DNA of 64,000 bases from positions 186,001 to 250,000 of the forward strand of contig JAFCMP010000033.1 in NCBI GenBank assembly GCA_017506865.1. Direction: 5' to 3'. Of this stretch, positions 33,291 through 45,900 are shown piece by piece. The notes under the pieces are model-generated. The model had not been told where the DNA came from. It did not search any database and saw nothing but the letters and a program-made list of their open reading frames with translations. Position numbers and translations under genes: made by a program. Within the stretch, counting starts at the first letter, position 1. Each line of letters opens with the position of its first letter. This DNA is from Tribonema minus (Eukaryota > Sar > Xanthophyceae > Tribonematales > Tribonemataceae).

Positions 33291-35970
33291 GTAAGTGGAC
33301 ACAACACATGTGGATTGTGTTTCTTCCCTTCTATGGTACCCCCCACATACAGTATCAAAAGTAGTGCAAGAATGTGTACGATGCGGATTTGCATGCATTA
33401 AGTTTTGAAGTAGGCATTACTGTGCTTGTTGCCAGCGGTGCACTGTGGTTACCGCATGTCACTTCTTCAAAAATTTGACATCATGCCTATGCATCAGAGC
33501 ATGCACATATGCGAAGCTGCAACTCAACATAGCAGCCAAACCTGCTGATGACCAAGTGTGATGCTGCTGCTGGGGTCCAAGCCTGAGGCTGACTGCGCTT
33601 GATAACCGCATGCGCCTTATTGTTGAAGCCGGCAACGAGAATGCATACTTTTTGATGCACACAATTTTACGATGTGTTGGCTTGCAGATTTCTATCAGCA
33701 TGTAGGTGGATGCCCGCTCGATCGAACCCGACCTCAATGTGACTTCACTCTTTGCATGTGCCCTTTGTCAACAAGGTGGACGAAGCACGCCATTCCGTAC
33801 TGCATACCACAGGGCCAGCTGGAGACGGCAACACTATACATACATACCACCAGGCTAGATCCAGCCATTGTCCAGCGTCCTGCAAGCGGTGCACTGGCAG
33901 GCGCTGCGCTGGCCAGGTACCGTTGTCATTTCATGCGCTCACATTCAGTCCACCCATGGCTGTTGTGCATGTGGCTTCTGCTGCACTGGTCAGCATCAAA
34001 AGCCGGCAGCATCCAGGTGCGATGGTGAAAAGTATGCTTGCGCTGGCTTGCTGGTGTGAATTGCCAAGCACTGCAACATTGGAAGCACCCCGATCCCTCC
34101 CTGCTGTGACTCGTTCGGAATTGCTGCGCTGGTACGTCTACACTGTGCCACCTATGAGGAGCTATGTCACACCCTTCAGTGGCCTCGTGCGTCTGCAGAA
34201 GTTGCCAAACTGGCCCTCAAATGCCACTTGAAGTGATTCTGCACATGATATCCATTGTACATTGATGTTCTTTCAAACATGCAACTTCCATCAGTGGGTG
34301 TAGCAGCATCAGCACGGCTGTGGTCGATTGTTTGCCTGTCTCTTTTCTCATTTGCAGGCTTCATGGATTTCTGCATTCTCCCTGGACACCTTGACCGGTA
34401 AGCTTTTGTGTACGTACTTCTACGAATATTTACCTTGTCATTTGATGTGTGGCAATGAGGACAGATCGACTCCTGTGTGGTGTTCAACTTGGTCATTTTC
34501 ACAACCCAAACTGCAGTATGTAACATCATATGCTCCTCACGCCACTAGTTTGCACAATGGACGTCATATTGCCTGGTGTGCTCTTGCTACCCAATATCTG
34601 TTTTTGAGGTCCCATGCGCCAAACTTTTTAAATTAGTATTTGGGTAGAGCTTGGGGGTGAGCGCACCTTCACGTTGCTTGTGTTGCTGCAACATGCTGCT
34701 GGTCTGGAGCTTCATGCCTGCAGGTTTAATGCCGCTATGATAGTGTGGCAGGCTGCCAGGTGTACCTATGAGATTCAACACGCAATGCACCTGGGTTTAT
34801 GCAGCGTATGCAGTGCATGCCATACCATACTATCTTTCAATGTGTAAGCTGCTGCTTAAGCTTGCCTGTGTTCGCTTCATACAAATTTGGTAGGATCTGA
34901 CTTTGCAATTGTAGTAAGCTGGTGAGATTGTGGTGGCAGCAAACTTGTCAGCATATGCTGCTATCCTGCAGGAAAGCACACAGTGCTGGGTGGTCAATGT
35001 GTCGCTGCCACAGTAGTGGGCCATTCCAAAGTTCACGTGGATGAGCTGAGCATCACAAGATGGAGTCCCAAAGCAGCAAGGCCCACACATCATGCCACAA
35101 GATTGACTCAGACGTTCTCTGTTGTCTGTTGTCTGCAGAGAGCTTCAAGATGGGCGCGCCACAGCACCAGCGAAATTGTAAACAACAGTGCAATCACCCC
35201 ATGGGAGACTTGCCGCAATGCAAAGGCGACCAGCATATTCTTATGAGTTGAATGTAGCCTGCATCTGCGACGTATTTGTGCATTGCGCAGCAACACTGTC
35301 CCTGGTCAGCGGCATGCGCGGCAGTCAGAAACGTGCACAGATGCTTGTGTGCCGAGGGTTTGATGCCCTTGCATCGGGCATCTGTACACCATGGTGCATC
35401 AGCAGCATTTCCATACTTCCTTTGCCAGGGCAGAATCTCAGACATTGTGCTCACTGCTCTTCACTCTGAAAACACCCACACACCTCACAACATGGTAGCT
35501 GAGCAATGCAATACCACGACGGTTCGTTGTCGTGCCAATGCAATGCCAGACATACAAGACGGCGTGTCTGGTGCACATGCATCTGAACGCTCACATGCAT
35601 CTGAACGCTTTGTAGTGGACCCAGAAGTGTTCTGTGTATATACAAGTCACTTACCTTCGCCACGCCGAGTGACCCTGGAAAGCAGCACCATACGTTTCTG
35701 CGCAATGCACCATTTATGAATGCGATCCCATTCTGTTCACATGTGCTGCAGCACAAGTCGCTGATGTCTGCATGTCGCTTTCTTGGGTCGCCACACCTTT
35801 CAGTCAGTGGCACCTGCCAGTGATGTTCGACACATGATGAGTGCTTGAGACAGTTGCTTCCAATGGTAGATTTGCTACTGCAAGAGCTTGCATGCACATA
35901 CTTTCTGAGCCCATGTGGTGGTGGAGCACTCTTCAATTGAAGTGCTCCACAAAAGGAGGCGACGCAAGAT
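33291..35970 (+). other. rest of duplicated segment 2, no gene assigned
   Basis: It matches 16296-19170. The longest frames (33752-34231 and 35276-35719) are not open in the other copy. A near-palindrome GAGCACTCTTCAATTGAAGT followed by GCTCC lies at about 35924-35950. Confidence 0.45.
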
Positions 35971-37123
35971 GTTCAGGACATGACACTGAAAGAACATGCG
36001 CATACACTGCCCTGGTCCGGAACCGGATCAGGCATGTACTTTTTATTAATTGTCGCTCAGGGCGCGAAAAAGCCCAGATGATTGGCATCTACATGCAGCT
36101 AGGTGCACGGACAGCGAGTAGCTTGCCGCAAGCAACTACACAATACAAGCAGCGCCTGTGCAAATAGGAATTCAGAGTCCATGAGTGCCTGCAGAAAGTC
36201 TGAATTGCCAAGTGACAGATCCTGAGGATGTGTCAAGTCATAAGATTCTCACTGACACTTGAGGATTTGTTCAGCATCCCTGTAGCTGACATGGTTTAAA
36301 TGCACGCGTCGATAATGCTGGGCTGGATAGCAGCACCAGTCAAGCTCTTGCGGTGCAGCGCTTGTCAAATTATTGAGTGTGATGACGTGACTACAAGCAT
36401 ACACCGAACACCCACCCTCCAATGGGGACTTCTCATTCAGGTCCCTTAGGTTCACACCAGCACATCATCCAACAGCATCTGCTCTGCTTCCGCAACACAA
36501 CTGATTTGGCGGCCTGCAAATGCATTTTCAAGCGAGTGACATCACAATGGCAAGGACAGAGCAGGTCTTCGGCCTCAGTGAAGCACACAAGCGGAGATCA
36601 AAAGTGACTTGCAATGCGAGCAGTGACCTCAGCTCTCTGTCACCATTAGCTTGTGTGCATGTCGGTTGCAGCCACAAGAGCAGCTTCTTTCAGCAGCTGT
36701 GCTGCTGGCATGCACGAATAATGTAGCCTCGTGTGCCGTTTACACACCCTTGTCGTGCCCGGCTGCCAATGACTGTTACAGCGGGCATGCACGGTTCAGC
36801 TAGTGGATGCCGCTGAGAACAGCCTTGTTGTCGCACGTTGCCAATGTAGCTGGCGCAGCAGGTGTGTTGGCATGTCATGGGCTCGGTTTTGGCCACATGA
36901 GTCCACAAGCACCGTCGGCAGTGCTTCTGTTGTGTGTTGGCATGTAATGATGGCATCATCACCTGACCCAGTTGTACCCACAGACAAAACTGCAGGTTAG
37001 GCCCTTTTTTGCAGCAGGGACATCATACACCCGCCTCCCGCTTTCCCCAATGCTCCTCACTATCCGTGAAGGGCTACACCGGGGCCCTACACCCCCCTGT
37101 TTCAAGTGAGCGTACCCCCCCTC
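35971..37123. other. intergenic stretch, mostly featureless
   Basis: Apart from the 57-bp motif at 36035-36091 I see no gene, repeat or RNA here. Confidence 0.4.
36035..36091 (+). repeat. 57-bp dispersed motif, copy 4
   Basis: It differs from 9541-9597 at one base in 57, although its flanks are unrelated to those at 9.5 kb. It lies just past the end of segmental copy 2. Confidence 0.75.
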
Positions 37124-39834
37124 TCAAAACCGCTTGTTGGCTTTGTTGCCGTAGCCCTTGGGGTGATCCTCTTTCCAGGCATCCCACTCTCTATCCTTGA
37201 TGGTTGCCTTGTCCAACAGCTCCACATTGTCGTCCTCGCCGTCTGCGACCAGCTGCTCGAAGCGGCGGTCCGGTTGAGGCGCGTTCTTCTCCCGTTCCGC
37301 GCGCTCCATTGCCTCCGCCACCTCTCTGAGAGCGAGAGCAGTCAAGGCGGAAAGTCTGATGATCAGATGCCGTTAAGCAATACAAAACACCTTGCAACGT
37401 CTGACGCTGCACTGTCACCATGGGAGTGATGGTGCTGCAGACCCTGCTGCAAAGTGTTGAGGTGTTGTCGCCTCTGCATTTCCCTGCAACAGATCATATG
37501 CAAGCAACACTTTGAACGTATGATGAGCACAATGTCTTCAACCCTGGAAGTTGAGGTAGCGAATCAAGACCGGTTTTGTTTGCAATAGAAATCAAACTAG
37601 CTTACCGCAGATAAGATGTGAGGAGTTATGTGAAGATGCAGATGTGCCAGTCAAGCAGCAGCTTCATGAACGATGATGCCACAGCTCACCCCTCCTGCAC
37701 TGATAGCAGCACTATGGCAAGTGCAACTGCTGTCAGACCGACATGTACTTCAGCAGTAACAGCGTCTACACGCAGCTCCCTGCAACACTAGACCAGTGGG
37801 TGGCGCAGACCACGGTGTTGGAGCACCCTGTACCGTACGACTCGGCTGAACATGGCGCTCACAGCTGCCGGTGTCAGCAAGAACCTCATGACAGTCAGCA
37901 CTTAACCCAAAGCCCAGCATAGAGGCTTTGTCTGGAACTGCATCACACATGTGCGGATCAGATACAACGACTTGGTGGTACATGAGTGGCAAGACCAGTC
38001 AGTTGTCACTTGAGTGGCAAAGCAACCAGCGCTGGACCAAGTGTGTGGCCGCCCCTCCTCTCTCAACTTCAACCCAAAAGTTCAATGTGCACGTCATCGG
38101 CTTGTGCTCGCCAAATTTTCATGGAGTGTGCCACAACATTGACAATCTCGCCTAAGTACGTGTGCTGCATATCTGGCTGCGGTCATCATTTCCAGGTAGA
38201 TTTGAACAACGCACCAGTGATGTGCACACACAACTTCAACTTGTGTCAGCAACTGCAACTCTCCAGCACACTCTTACAGAATCAAGCTGCTCCATGTCAA
38301 GTTCAACTAGTGTGTTTGAACTACTTCGAAGTACTTCACCTGTCAGCGTACTCCTCCAGGCTCATCGTGGGCGGCGCAATGGTGGGCTGGAACACCCGCG
38401 CCCGCACCAGCTCCTTCTGCATCTGAAGTTGGCCGTTAACCTTGGACACGTGCGTCACCTCCAGCCCCCTCCCCCCCCCCCCCTCCGCACCCCGCTGCGG
38501 CGCGCGCGCGTCCGCCATTGCTGAGCGCTGCTGAGACCCGCCGCCGCCGAGCGCTGCCATCTGCGCCAGTATCTCCCTCTCTTTTTCAATAGAAGGCACC
38601 TCATCCAGCGCCTCGCGCGCGTACGCTTCTAGCGCCAGCACGTGAGCCTCACGGCCCAGTGCGGCAGCTGCGCCGCCGCTGCCGCCGCCTGCTGTATCCT
38701 CCGCCGCCGCCGCCGCCGCGAGTTCCCTGACAATTTCCGCGCGCCGCCGCTGCGCCTCCTGCGCCCGGCGGAACCGCGCTATCTTCTCCTCGCGGCTCTG
38801 CTGGGGGGGCGGCGCGCCGTCACCAGCTTCAATTCTGCGCCATGTCTTCAAGTCGGCGTCTGCAAGAATGCTGAGCCGTGCGCACGCCGCCAGGTAGTGG
38901 GAGAGGAGCGAGTCCGCGCGTTCGAGTGCACGCCGCCGCGCTTCGGGCCCCGTGAATGGCAGTTTCAGCTGCAGGCTGCCCAGCATGTACTCTGTGGCGA
39001 GAAGCGGCAGGTCATCCGTCTCAATGTCCTGTGCGAGAGGCAATCAGGAAAGCAGAGGTGGTGCCGCTGTTGAAATTCAAAAGCAGCGCTCAATGCAAAA
39101 GCATTGATCTTTCTGCAGTGTATGCCATGCAGTGTACACTTGGAATATGATCGTTCATTCAGGGTGCACGTACAAATGAGATACCTCTAGTCTGCACGGT
39201 TCGCCTATACTAGTTTAATCACAACTGGGTTTCCTGCAAAGAAGTGCCCCATTCCAGACCAAGTGAAACAGAAGGCACAAATAGACAACCTGCAAGTCTA
39301 CCAACGACAGTGCTCTGTGTATGAAGTAGTGGCCTACAAACGACCAATGCACACAAGGACACTCTTCGCACAAATTCAATCACGTTACCTCAAGGGTCTC
39401 GTTGGGAGAAAATATGCCTTCCCTGGAAATCTGCATCTGCAATGCCCGGAGCGCTGTATCGCACCGCGCAGACACCGCCTCTCGTCTGTCCTGCTCAACA
39501 GTGCCATCGCTCACTGCAGCAACAAGTTACCCAAAACTCTGGTCAGCTCAGCACAGCTCCTTTTCAGCATTCAGGGGCGACAGAAGGTGAGAAATTTTGT
39601 GCGACATAATGCTGCTGCTGCATTTGCGACTTGATCAATGCATTAGCCCTCTACCTATGTTTCAACAGCGTACAAACAAGGCACCAACCCATGTTGCCAT
39701 GATTATTGAAGTTTAGGCGTACATTGAGCGAAGACGCTTTGGCTTTCGGCGAGCAGGCCGGTCAGAGTCGTAGGAAGCGAAGCGCCGCCGCCGCTGCTGA
39801 TGGCTTTATCGCTGCCGTCTTTGAAGGTCGTCAT
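37124..39834 (-). CDS. TAP42: TAP42/IGBP1 (alpha4), PP2A-family regulatory subunit
   Basis: TAP42/alpha4 binds and protects catalytic subunits of PP2A-type phosphatases in the cytosol and links them to TOR signalling. Exons on the minus strand are 39834-39723, 39513-39389, 39028-38340 and 37325-37124; all junctions agree in phase (1, 0, 2), giving 375 residues, near the usual size. The ATG at 39834 starts MTTFKDGSDKAISSG. Family landmarks are GIFSPNETLE joined to DIETDDLPLLATEYMLGSLQ, the basic RRE.KIARFRR segment, QPTIAPPTMSLEEYADR joined to EVAEAMERAEREKN, and the C-terminal DREWDAWKEDHPKGYGNKAN. An alanine/glycine-rich loop in exon 3 is an added low-complexity stretch. The start is 154 bp from the divergent R3H gene. 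Confidence 0.93.
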
Positions 39835-39988
39835 CGGAGAAAGTCAAAAAAAAAAAAAGCGAGCTCAACTTCAAATGAACTCAAACTTGAACGGTGAACT
39901 CTCTGTGAACGCTGTCTCTGTGCCAGAAGCACGAGCGAGGAGGGAGGCAGCGACGCGGCACGGCACGGCAGCCAGCATCGGGCCAGGG
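39835..39988. promoter_or_regulatory. shared divergent promoter, TAP42 / R3H-SUZ gene
   Basis: Only 154 bp separate the two start codons, so the region must contain both 5' leaders and start sites. It holds an A-run at about 39847-39859. No TATA box is obvious. Confidence 0.6.
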
Positions 39989-42900
39989 ATGGCAGAGGAG
40001 GAATGGGAAGCCGCTGTCGCCAACCTGAGCCTCAGCACAGACAAAAGGATTCTAGGGGCCCAAACCCAGCAGCTGTCTTCACCGCCTCCCGGCGGTGAGC
40101 AAGTCGCGCGCAACAACATCGCTAGCCCCTCACGCATTGATCCTTGATGCCTGTAAACTCATTTGAGGCCATGATGTCATGGCCGATCTGCCTGACACGC
40201 AGCATTGCGCTGCTTTGCTGCCGTCGTGCCGCACCCAGATGACCTGCCTCTGGACCAGGCTCTGGCGTCCGCCCTGGAGCAGCCTCGCGAGAAGGCAAGC
40301 ACTCAAGAATGTTGGTCTGGATCTCTTATTTCTTGACTACAACAAATCAAGCACACTCCAGGAGCGCGATAGACCGGCGGCTGCTGCCATGTCCATGGAT
40401 GACGCGGTGACCGAATGTTGTGCAGCGATGCCCCGCGAGAAAGCCACCCTCACGAACCCTCTCTCCGCTTGCTCATGCCTCTGCTGCTGCTGCCGCCACA
40501 GCTGAATGTCCTGAAATTCGAGGACAAGATTGTGCGTTTCATGAAGCTGCCCAGGGAGCAGCGGCTCGAGTTCCCTCCTCTAAGCGGGTGAGTTCACAGT
40601 CCAGCACTTGTCCTCCGCACTGCTCCTATGCTGTTGTTTGGTGACATCAATGTTGTTGAAGACAGCTGCATGATGCTGGATCCCACAGCAGTGGATGTCT
40701 GTGTTTTCGCTGATTGGCATGACCTCTTGGATCCGTAGGCATCGGTCGCCTTTTGACAACTCTGCTGGTTGTTTGCTGCAGGTTTCACCGGCTGCTGGTG
40801 CACAGGCTGGCGATCAGGTTTGGGCTGGAGCACCAGGCACTGGAGAGCATTATGGGAATGACGGGGCTCACTGCCAGCGGGCAGCAGGGCGGGACCTATG
40901 ATTCCGCCAGCAGCAGGTATGGCATGTACGCTTGTCAGCTTGAGGCATTACTTGCAGCGCTGCATGGCGTCACGACTGTTACAACTTTTGTTGTTTGTGC
41001 GGCATGGCAATTGGTTGCAGGAGGTGATGCTCTAGATACAGGTTGACAGTCTGTGGCTGCCATTGTGGTGGTGCAGGCAAAGCCAGCATAAATGCTTGAT
41101 GTAATCCAGAGGCCAAAGCAGAAAATTTGAGGATTTCAAGAGTCTGCCAGACTTGCACGTGCAACGCCAGAGCGTCTGCTGCTCCCGGCTGTGCGTGGAT
41201 CAGTGTATTATTTCATGCACTTCGAAGTTGCTCGAGTGCTGTTGGGAGCATCAGGTCGGCAGGAGTGCTGTGTGCACTAGGGACCCCCCCCTGCTGCTAG
41301 CAGCTGTTGCTCGCCTACGCCTAACGTGTGCCGTTACTCCACATGCACTGCGCACGCTTGACAAGAGTGAACTTTAGTGAACTCTGTTGTGCACAAACGC
41401 CCTGTAGGACTCACTCTGTGAGTTTCACAGGCGTCGCCAGTACCATTTCCACGCAGCATGTTACGCCTTCATGGCCTGATGATGTGGCACGCCATGCTGC
41501 ACATTTCTGTGCGCATCAAGACGGCGTGAGAGTTGAATGGAGAAGCCTTGCAGTCAATCATCTGACACAGCTCAAAAGTGCTCAACTCAAGCGCACTGTG
41601 CTCACCACAACACTCATGATCGCTTGGCGCGTGCGCGCAGGGACTTCTGCCCCATGGTGCTCACCAAGACGGCGCACTGCTGCGTGCCCAAGGTCCTCCT
41701 CATTGGTGAGTGCTGAGCGTTGTGTCACGTCTCATGTGAGTTGTTGAAGTAGGATTGTTGAAGTAGGACAGCACTGTTTTCAGGGGGCTAGGGGTGAGCA
41801 CAACAGGTCCCATTTCTGGTAAACATTTCCATTGCTCCATGAAGGTGCTCCAACAGGTACGACACAGGAATTACAGCCCCAGGCGCATGCTGCCTTCAGC
41901 TTTGCTCCTGCAAGCCGCAGCGCGCATCATGACCATACGTACCGCACGCACCAGACCAAGCAAAAATACATGACATCACACCGCCACAATTATGATTCAA
42001 CAAGCAAGCCACATCTGCTCAATCTGCCAGCCTTGCCGCCCGCTGCCTCAGACATCTCGGACTCGCAGGCGGCGAGCGCTGCTGCAGGCGGCAGCGCTCC
42101 ACCCGCAGCAGCGGCAGCAGCGGCAGCAGCGCCGCCCGCTGCCGTGCAGCCCAAGATCTCCACCCCCGTTGGCTCATCCGGCAAGAAGATCATGCTGATG
42201 AGGCGGGACCCGCAGAATGCGCTGCAGGCCAAGTCCGCGGGCACGCTGGCGGGCCCGACGCGGCAGCTTAGTGTAGCGGAGAAGGAGAAGGTGCGCAGGC
42301 AATATGCTGATTTGCACTTTTCATGTGGAACTTTCCGCATTTAGTGTTGAAGCTGCCTTTAACTGCGCTTTAGGCCAGGGCCACGTGCACGCTGGCGGGG
42401 CCCGACGCGGCAGCTTAGTGTAGCGGAGAAGGAGAAGGTGCGCAGGCAGCACTGCTGATGTTGCACTTGCCATGTTGCAGTTTACATGTTGCAGTATGCA
42501 TGTCGTGTCATTATGATGGTCGTTCCTGCGAGGTGCAGGGCGCCTCATTGGGTTCTGGAGCTTGTGCATCCTGGCTCAGCAGACTTCAGGATACATCCCT
42601 GCCTGCACAGAGTATGGCTCCTGTAACGCTGATTTGTTCCACTCTGGAAGCATATCGATAATTCCATGGAAATGGCCATGAAAATGAACACACCCAGGAG
42701 GTGTCTTGACGGCGACATGAAGCACGATTCCTGGCCATCAGGGGGCTCCCATCACAGCAAACATCACAGCATGGTTGATCAAGCAGCAAAATGTGTCTGG
42801 AAGGCAGGCAGGCTTGCCACGTGGAGCATGCTGGCAAGCACCAGTGTGCATTCAGCCTTACTCAGCTCAGCACAGGCAACGATGCAGCATCAGTCAAAGT

Positions 42901-45900
42901 TCTTATTATCCCTGAGCGAGTTGAGCTTTGAGGCATACCAGCACTTGTGCTGTGTAGCCCAGGAAGTCCATTCAGCTCTTGTGGAACCTGCCTCATTAGC
43001 TCTGAATAATGTTGTGGGGCAGGCCAAGCCACGTGTCTTGAATTTTCGTCAGTGTGTTTGTGATTACATGTTCCTGGCTTATTTGGGTCTGTTTCGTGGC
43101 TACCGCACAAGAGCGTGCGACTGCCCAAGTGCATGCTGATTTTGATTGGTCAATCATATACTCATAGTCAATACTCATGACCAGTATATGTATGCTCATT
43201 GACCAGATCACTGACATCGCTCATCACTTCTGCCTCCCTGCTCTGTCACTGCGCGCCAGGCATATGCAGCGGCGAGAGCTCGAATTTTTGGTACAAATAG
43301 CGATGTTAGCGGCGCCGCTGGCGGCAACGGCAGCGGTGGCGACGGCAGTAGATCTAAAAGCAGCGGCGGAGGCGGCGGCGGTGGTGGCGGCAGCGGCGGG
43401 GGCGCGAAAGATGAAAGAAGCGACAGCAGCGGCGGCGGTGGCGGCGGCGGCGGCGGAGGCGGCGGGGGGCGTACTCGGGGCAGCCGGGGCAGTGGCCGAA
43501 GTGGAGCAGGAAACGGCGGCGGCGGCGGCGGCGGCGGCAACAACGGCGGCAATGGCGGTGGCGGCGGCAGCGGCGGGCGGGGCGGGCGCAGCGCCAGTCA
43601 GTCGCAGAGCGAGCCATGCACGCCCGGCACGAGCCCGGTGATGTCCGCTGGCGGGAGAAAACAGGCGGCGGGCGTGCGGGTGAGTGCTGAGCACTGCTGC
43701 ACACTGCTCATTGTGGGGGCAGAAGTGTTTGTGGCACCGGCTGCAGGGCGTGTCATTGCTTGATGTCAGAGGATATGATTGCTCTGACCGGGTCTGGTGA
43801 CAGAGCGCGTACTGCGTTGGCATGCGGCAGAAGCCCTCAATCAGACTTGGCCGTAGCTGTCAGTATAATCCCTGGGTTTCAGGAAAAACAGTAGACACTC
43901 ATGTTGTTGACGGCATCGGCAGGCTGTGCAGTTGAGTGCAGCTTAGCATAAGCCACAGGTTGAGCAGCATCTAGTTGCACCTCTCCTGGGCCAGGTCAGG
44001 GCCAAACCTCTTCAGTGCAATGGTCGCCAGATTGCCATCGCACTTTGAATATGTTGATGACATTCTTCACACATCACATTGGCCACACCTGGGCCATGTG
44101 TCGTTCTGCGGCTGCCAACTAAGCACTTGTTGCGCTCGTGTACCCACCACCCTTGCCGCAAGTCTCATTGCCAGACTATCATGACATATAAAGTGTATGG
44201 TGTTCCAAGTGATGCCAGAGTCAGATTAATTTCAAGCGATCAACATGGCAGATTCAGCCCACGGCTATCCTTTCTTCAGATGGCAATCTAGCTGGCCTCG
44301 ACTTTCTCAGGTGACAGTGAACCCAGTGAGCGCAGCTACTTGCTGCTTTTCCTTGCTTTTGTGTAGACTAGAGTCATTGGAGTCTTTGCAGCTATCCGTT
44401 GTACAGTACATTCAATCTCATTGTGCTTTGAAGCTGCGTGGTCCTAACATAGGAACCACCTGCCTTACTGTTCATGCAATTACATTGATGTTTCTCACCT
44501 CTCACTGTGCTCATCACCTCCTCCCACTTTCAGCGCTCACCACACTGTCCATTCAATCATTCCTGCTTGTGAGAATATGGTAATGTTCATCCTGAGATGG
44601 GTCATTTGTGATCACACACCAATGTCAGCTACGCGCTCCAAGCTGCCCTGTCGCTGCATCGCCACAGTCTAGCAGTCAGCGCTCAGCATCAGCTGAGCAG
44701 TGCATCAGACGCCATTGCGCTCAAATTCAGTCTTATCAACCAAATGCCCATCCCCCCAAAAACTGTTCGCTTGTCAGCAGCAAAGCAATGGACCGGATGG
44801 ATCTGTGGGGTTTGGTGCCGGGCGGGGCAAACCTGCATCCCCGTCCCCCCCGCCCATCGAGAGTGGCAATGGAGAGATAGGGGGGCTGCAGGGGGCATCG
44901 CAATCATCTTTATCAGGTAGAAACATGCAGCGCCGCATTGTATGCATTTCATGTGATCATCAGGACTTGATTGCGAATCGCTACAAATGTCGCGTGCTCT
45001 CATATCGGCTGGCATCGGCCATGATGATGCGTCTTGGAGCGTGGCAGTTGCATTTACACACGTTGAAGATTCGTCCGTTGACAATTACGTAACTGCCATC
45101 ATTGTCGCACGCTGCAGGCGGCGCGGTGCCATTGAAGATTGTGTCGGCGCTGGAGCTGGCGGCGGTTGGGCAGGAACGGGAGCAGCTGCAACGTCAGCAG
45201 CAGCAGCAACAGCAGCAGCAGCAGTTCATGGGGAGCGTGGAGGGATATGGGAGCCCTGGCGATTTTAGGCGGGGGTCCACTGGCAGCGAGAGGAAAGCAG
45301 TGGTGGACGCGGGGCTGTGGCTCAAAGATGGCAAGGTGAGATCAATTTCAGCTTGAAGATGACAATACAGCAAAACAGTATCGGTGCAGGACCTGCGATT
45401 CAAGCTTGGCAAGGAACTACTTCAACTTGAAGCTGGTACTTCATTATGTGCACCTCTGCAAAGCTCAAGAGACAGCGGCAGTGGTTGGACAGGGGAGCAG
45501 ACATTGCCGGCGCATCGATTTGTCTTGGGGACTTCACACTTTGTCAGCGTGAAAGAATGGGAGGCCTTTGCTGCTGGCCGCTTGGACATTGCTGCATGTC
45601 AGCCCAGTCTACGACTGTGGTACAGCTTCAAAAGACAACGATATCACTGTGTGTGCAACCGACGAGCCGGGGATCACAGTGGCCGTAAAGTTCACGCTGT
45701 TTACCTCAAGAAAACCTGTGCCTACAGCCAGCGGGCTGTCGCTATGTCCATATATGTGGCATCTCCAAACAAGTGTAGTTTTGACAAACAGCGTCATGCA
45801 TAGATATTAGGGCAGCCAGTGCACTTCAGGGGACGTGGGGACGCAGAATGCAGGCAGCAGTGGCGTGGTCGTACGAAAGTAGATTGGGCCGGGTATGCAT

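Larger units (their letters stand above)
31352..35970 (+). repeat. segmental duplication, copy 2
   Basis: Same order and orientation as 13764-19170. It lacks the MITE at 15600-16010 and is otherwise diverged by substitutions and indels throughout. Similarity fades after about 35970. Confidence 0.8.

Noticed and set aside
43208-43823. Long minus-strand frames rich in proline, alanine or serine
   Set aside because: They lie opposite the glycine/serine-rich exon of the R3H gene; GGC/GCC repeats keep several frames open at once.
45391-45470. Possible extra R3H exon with DLRFKLGKELLQLE
   Set aside because: Exons on either side already join in phase 0, and this piece has no family support; it was left out but is not excluded.
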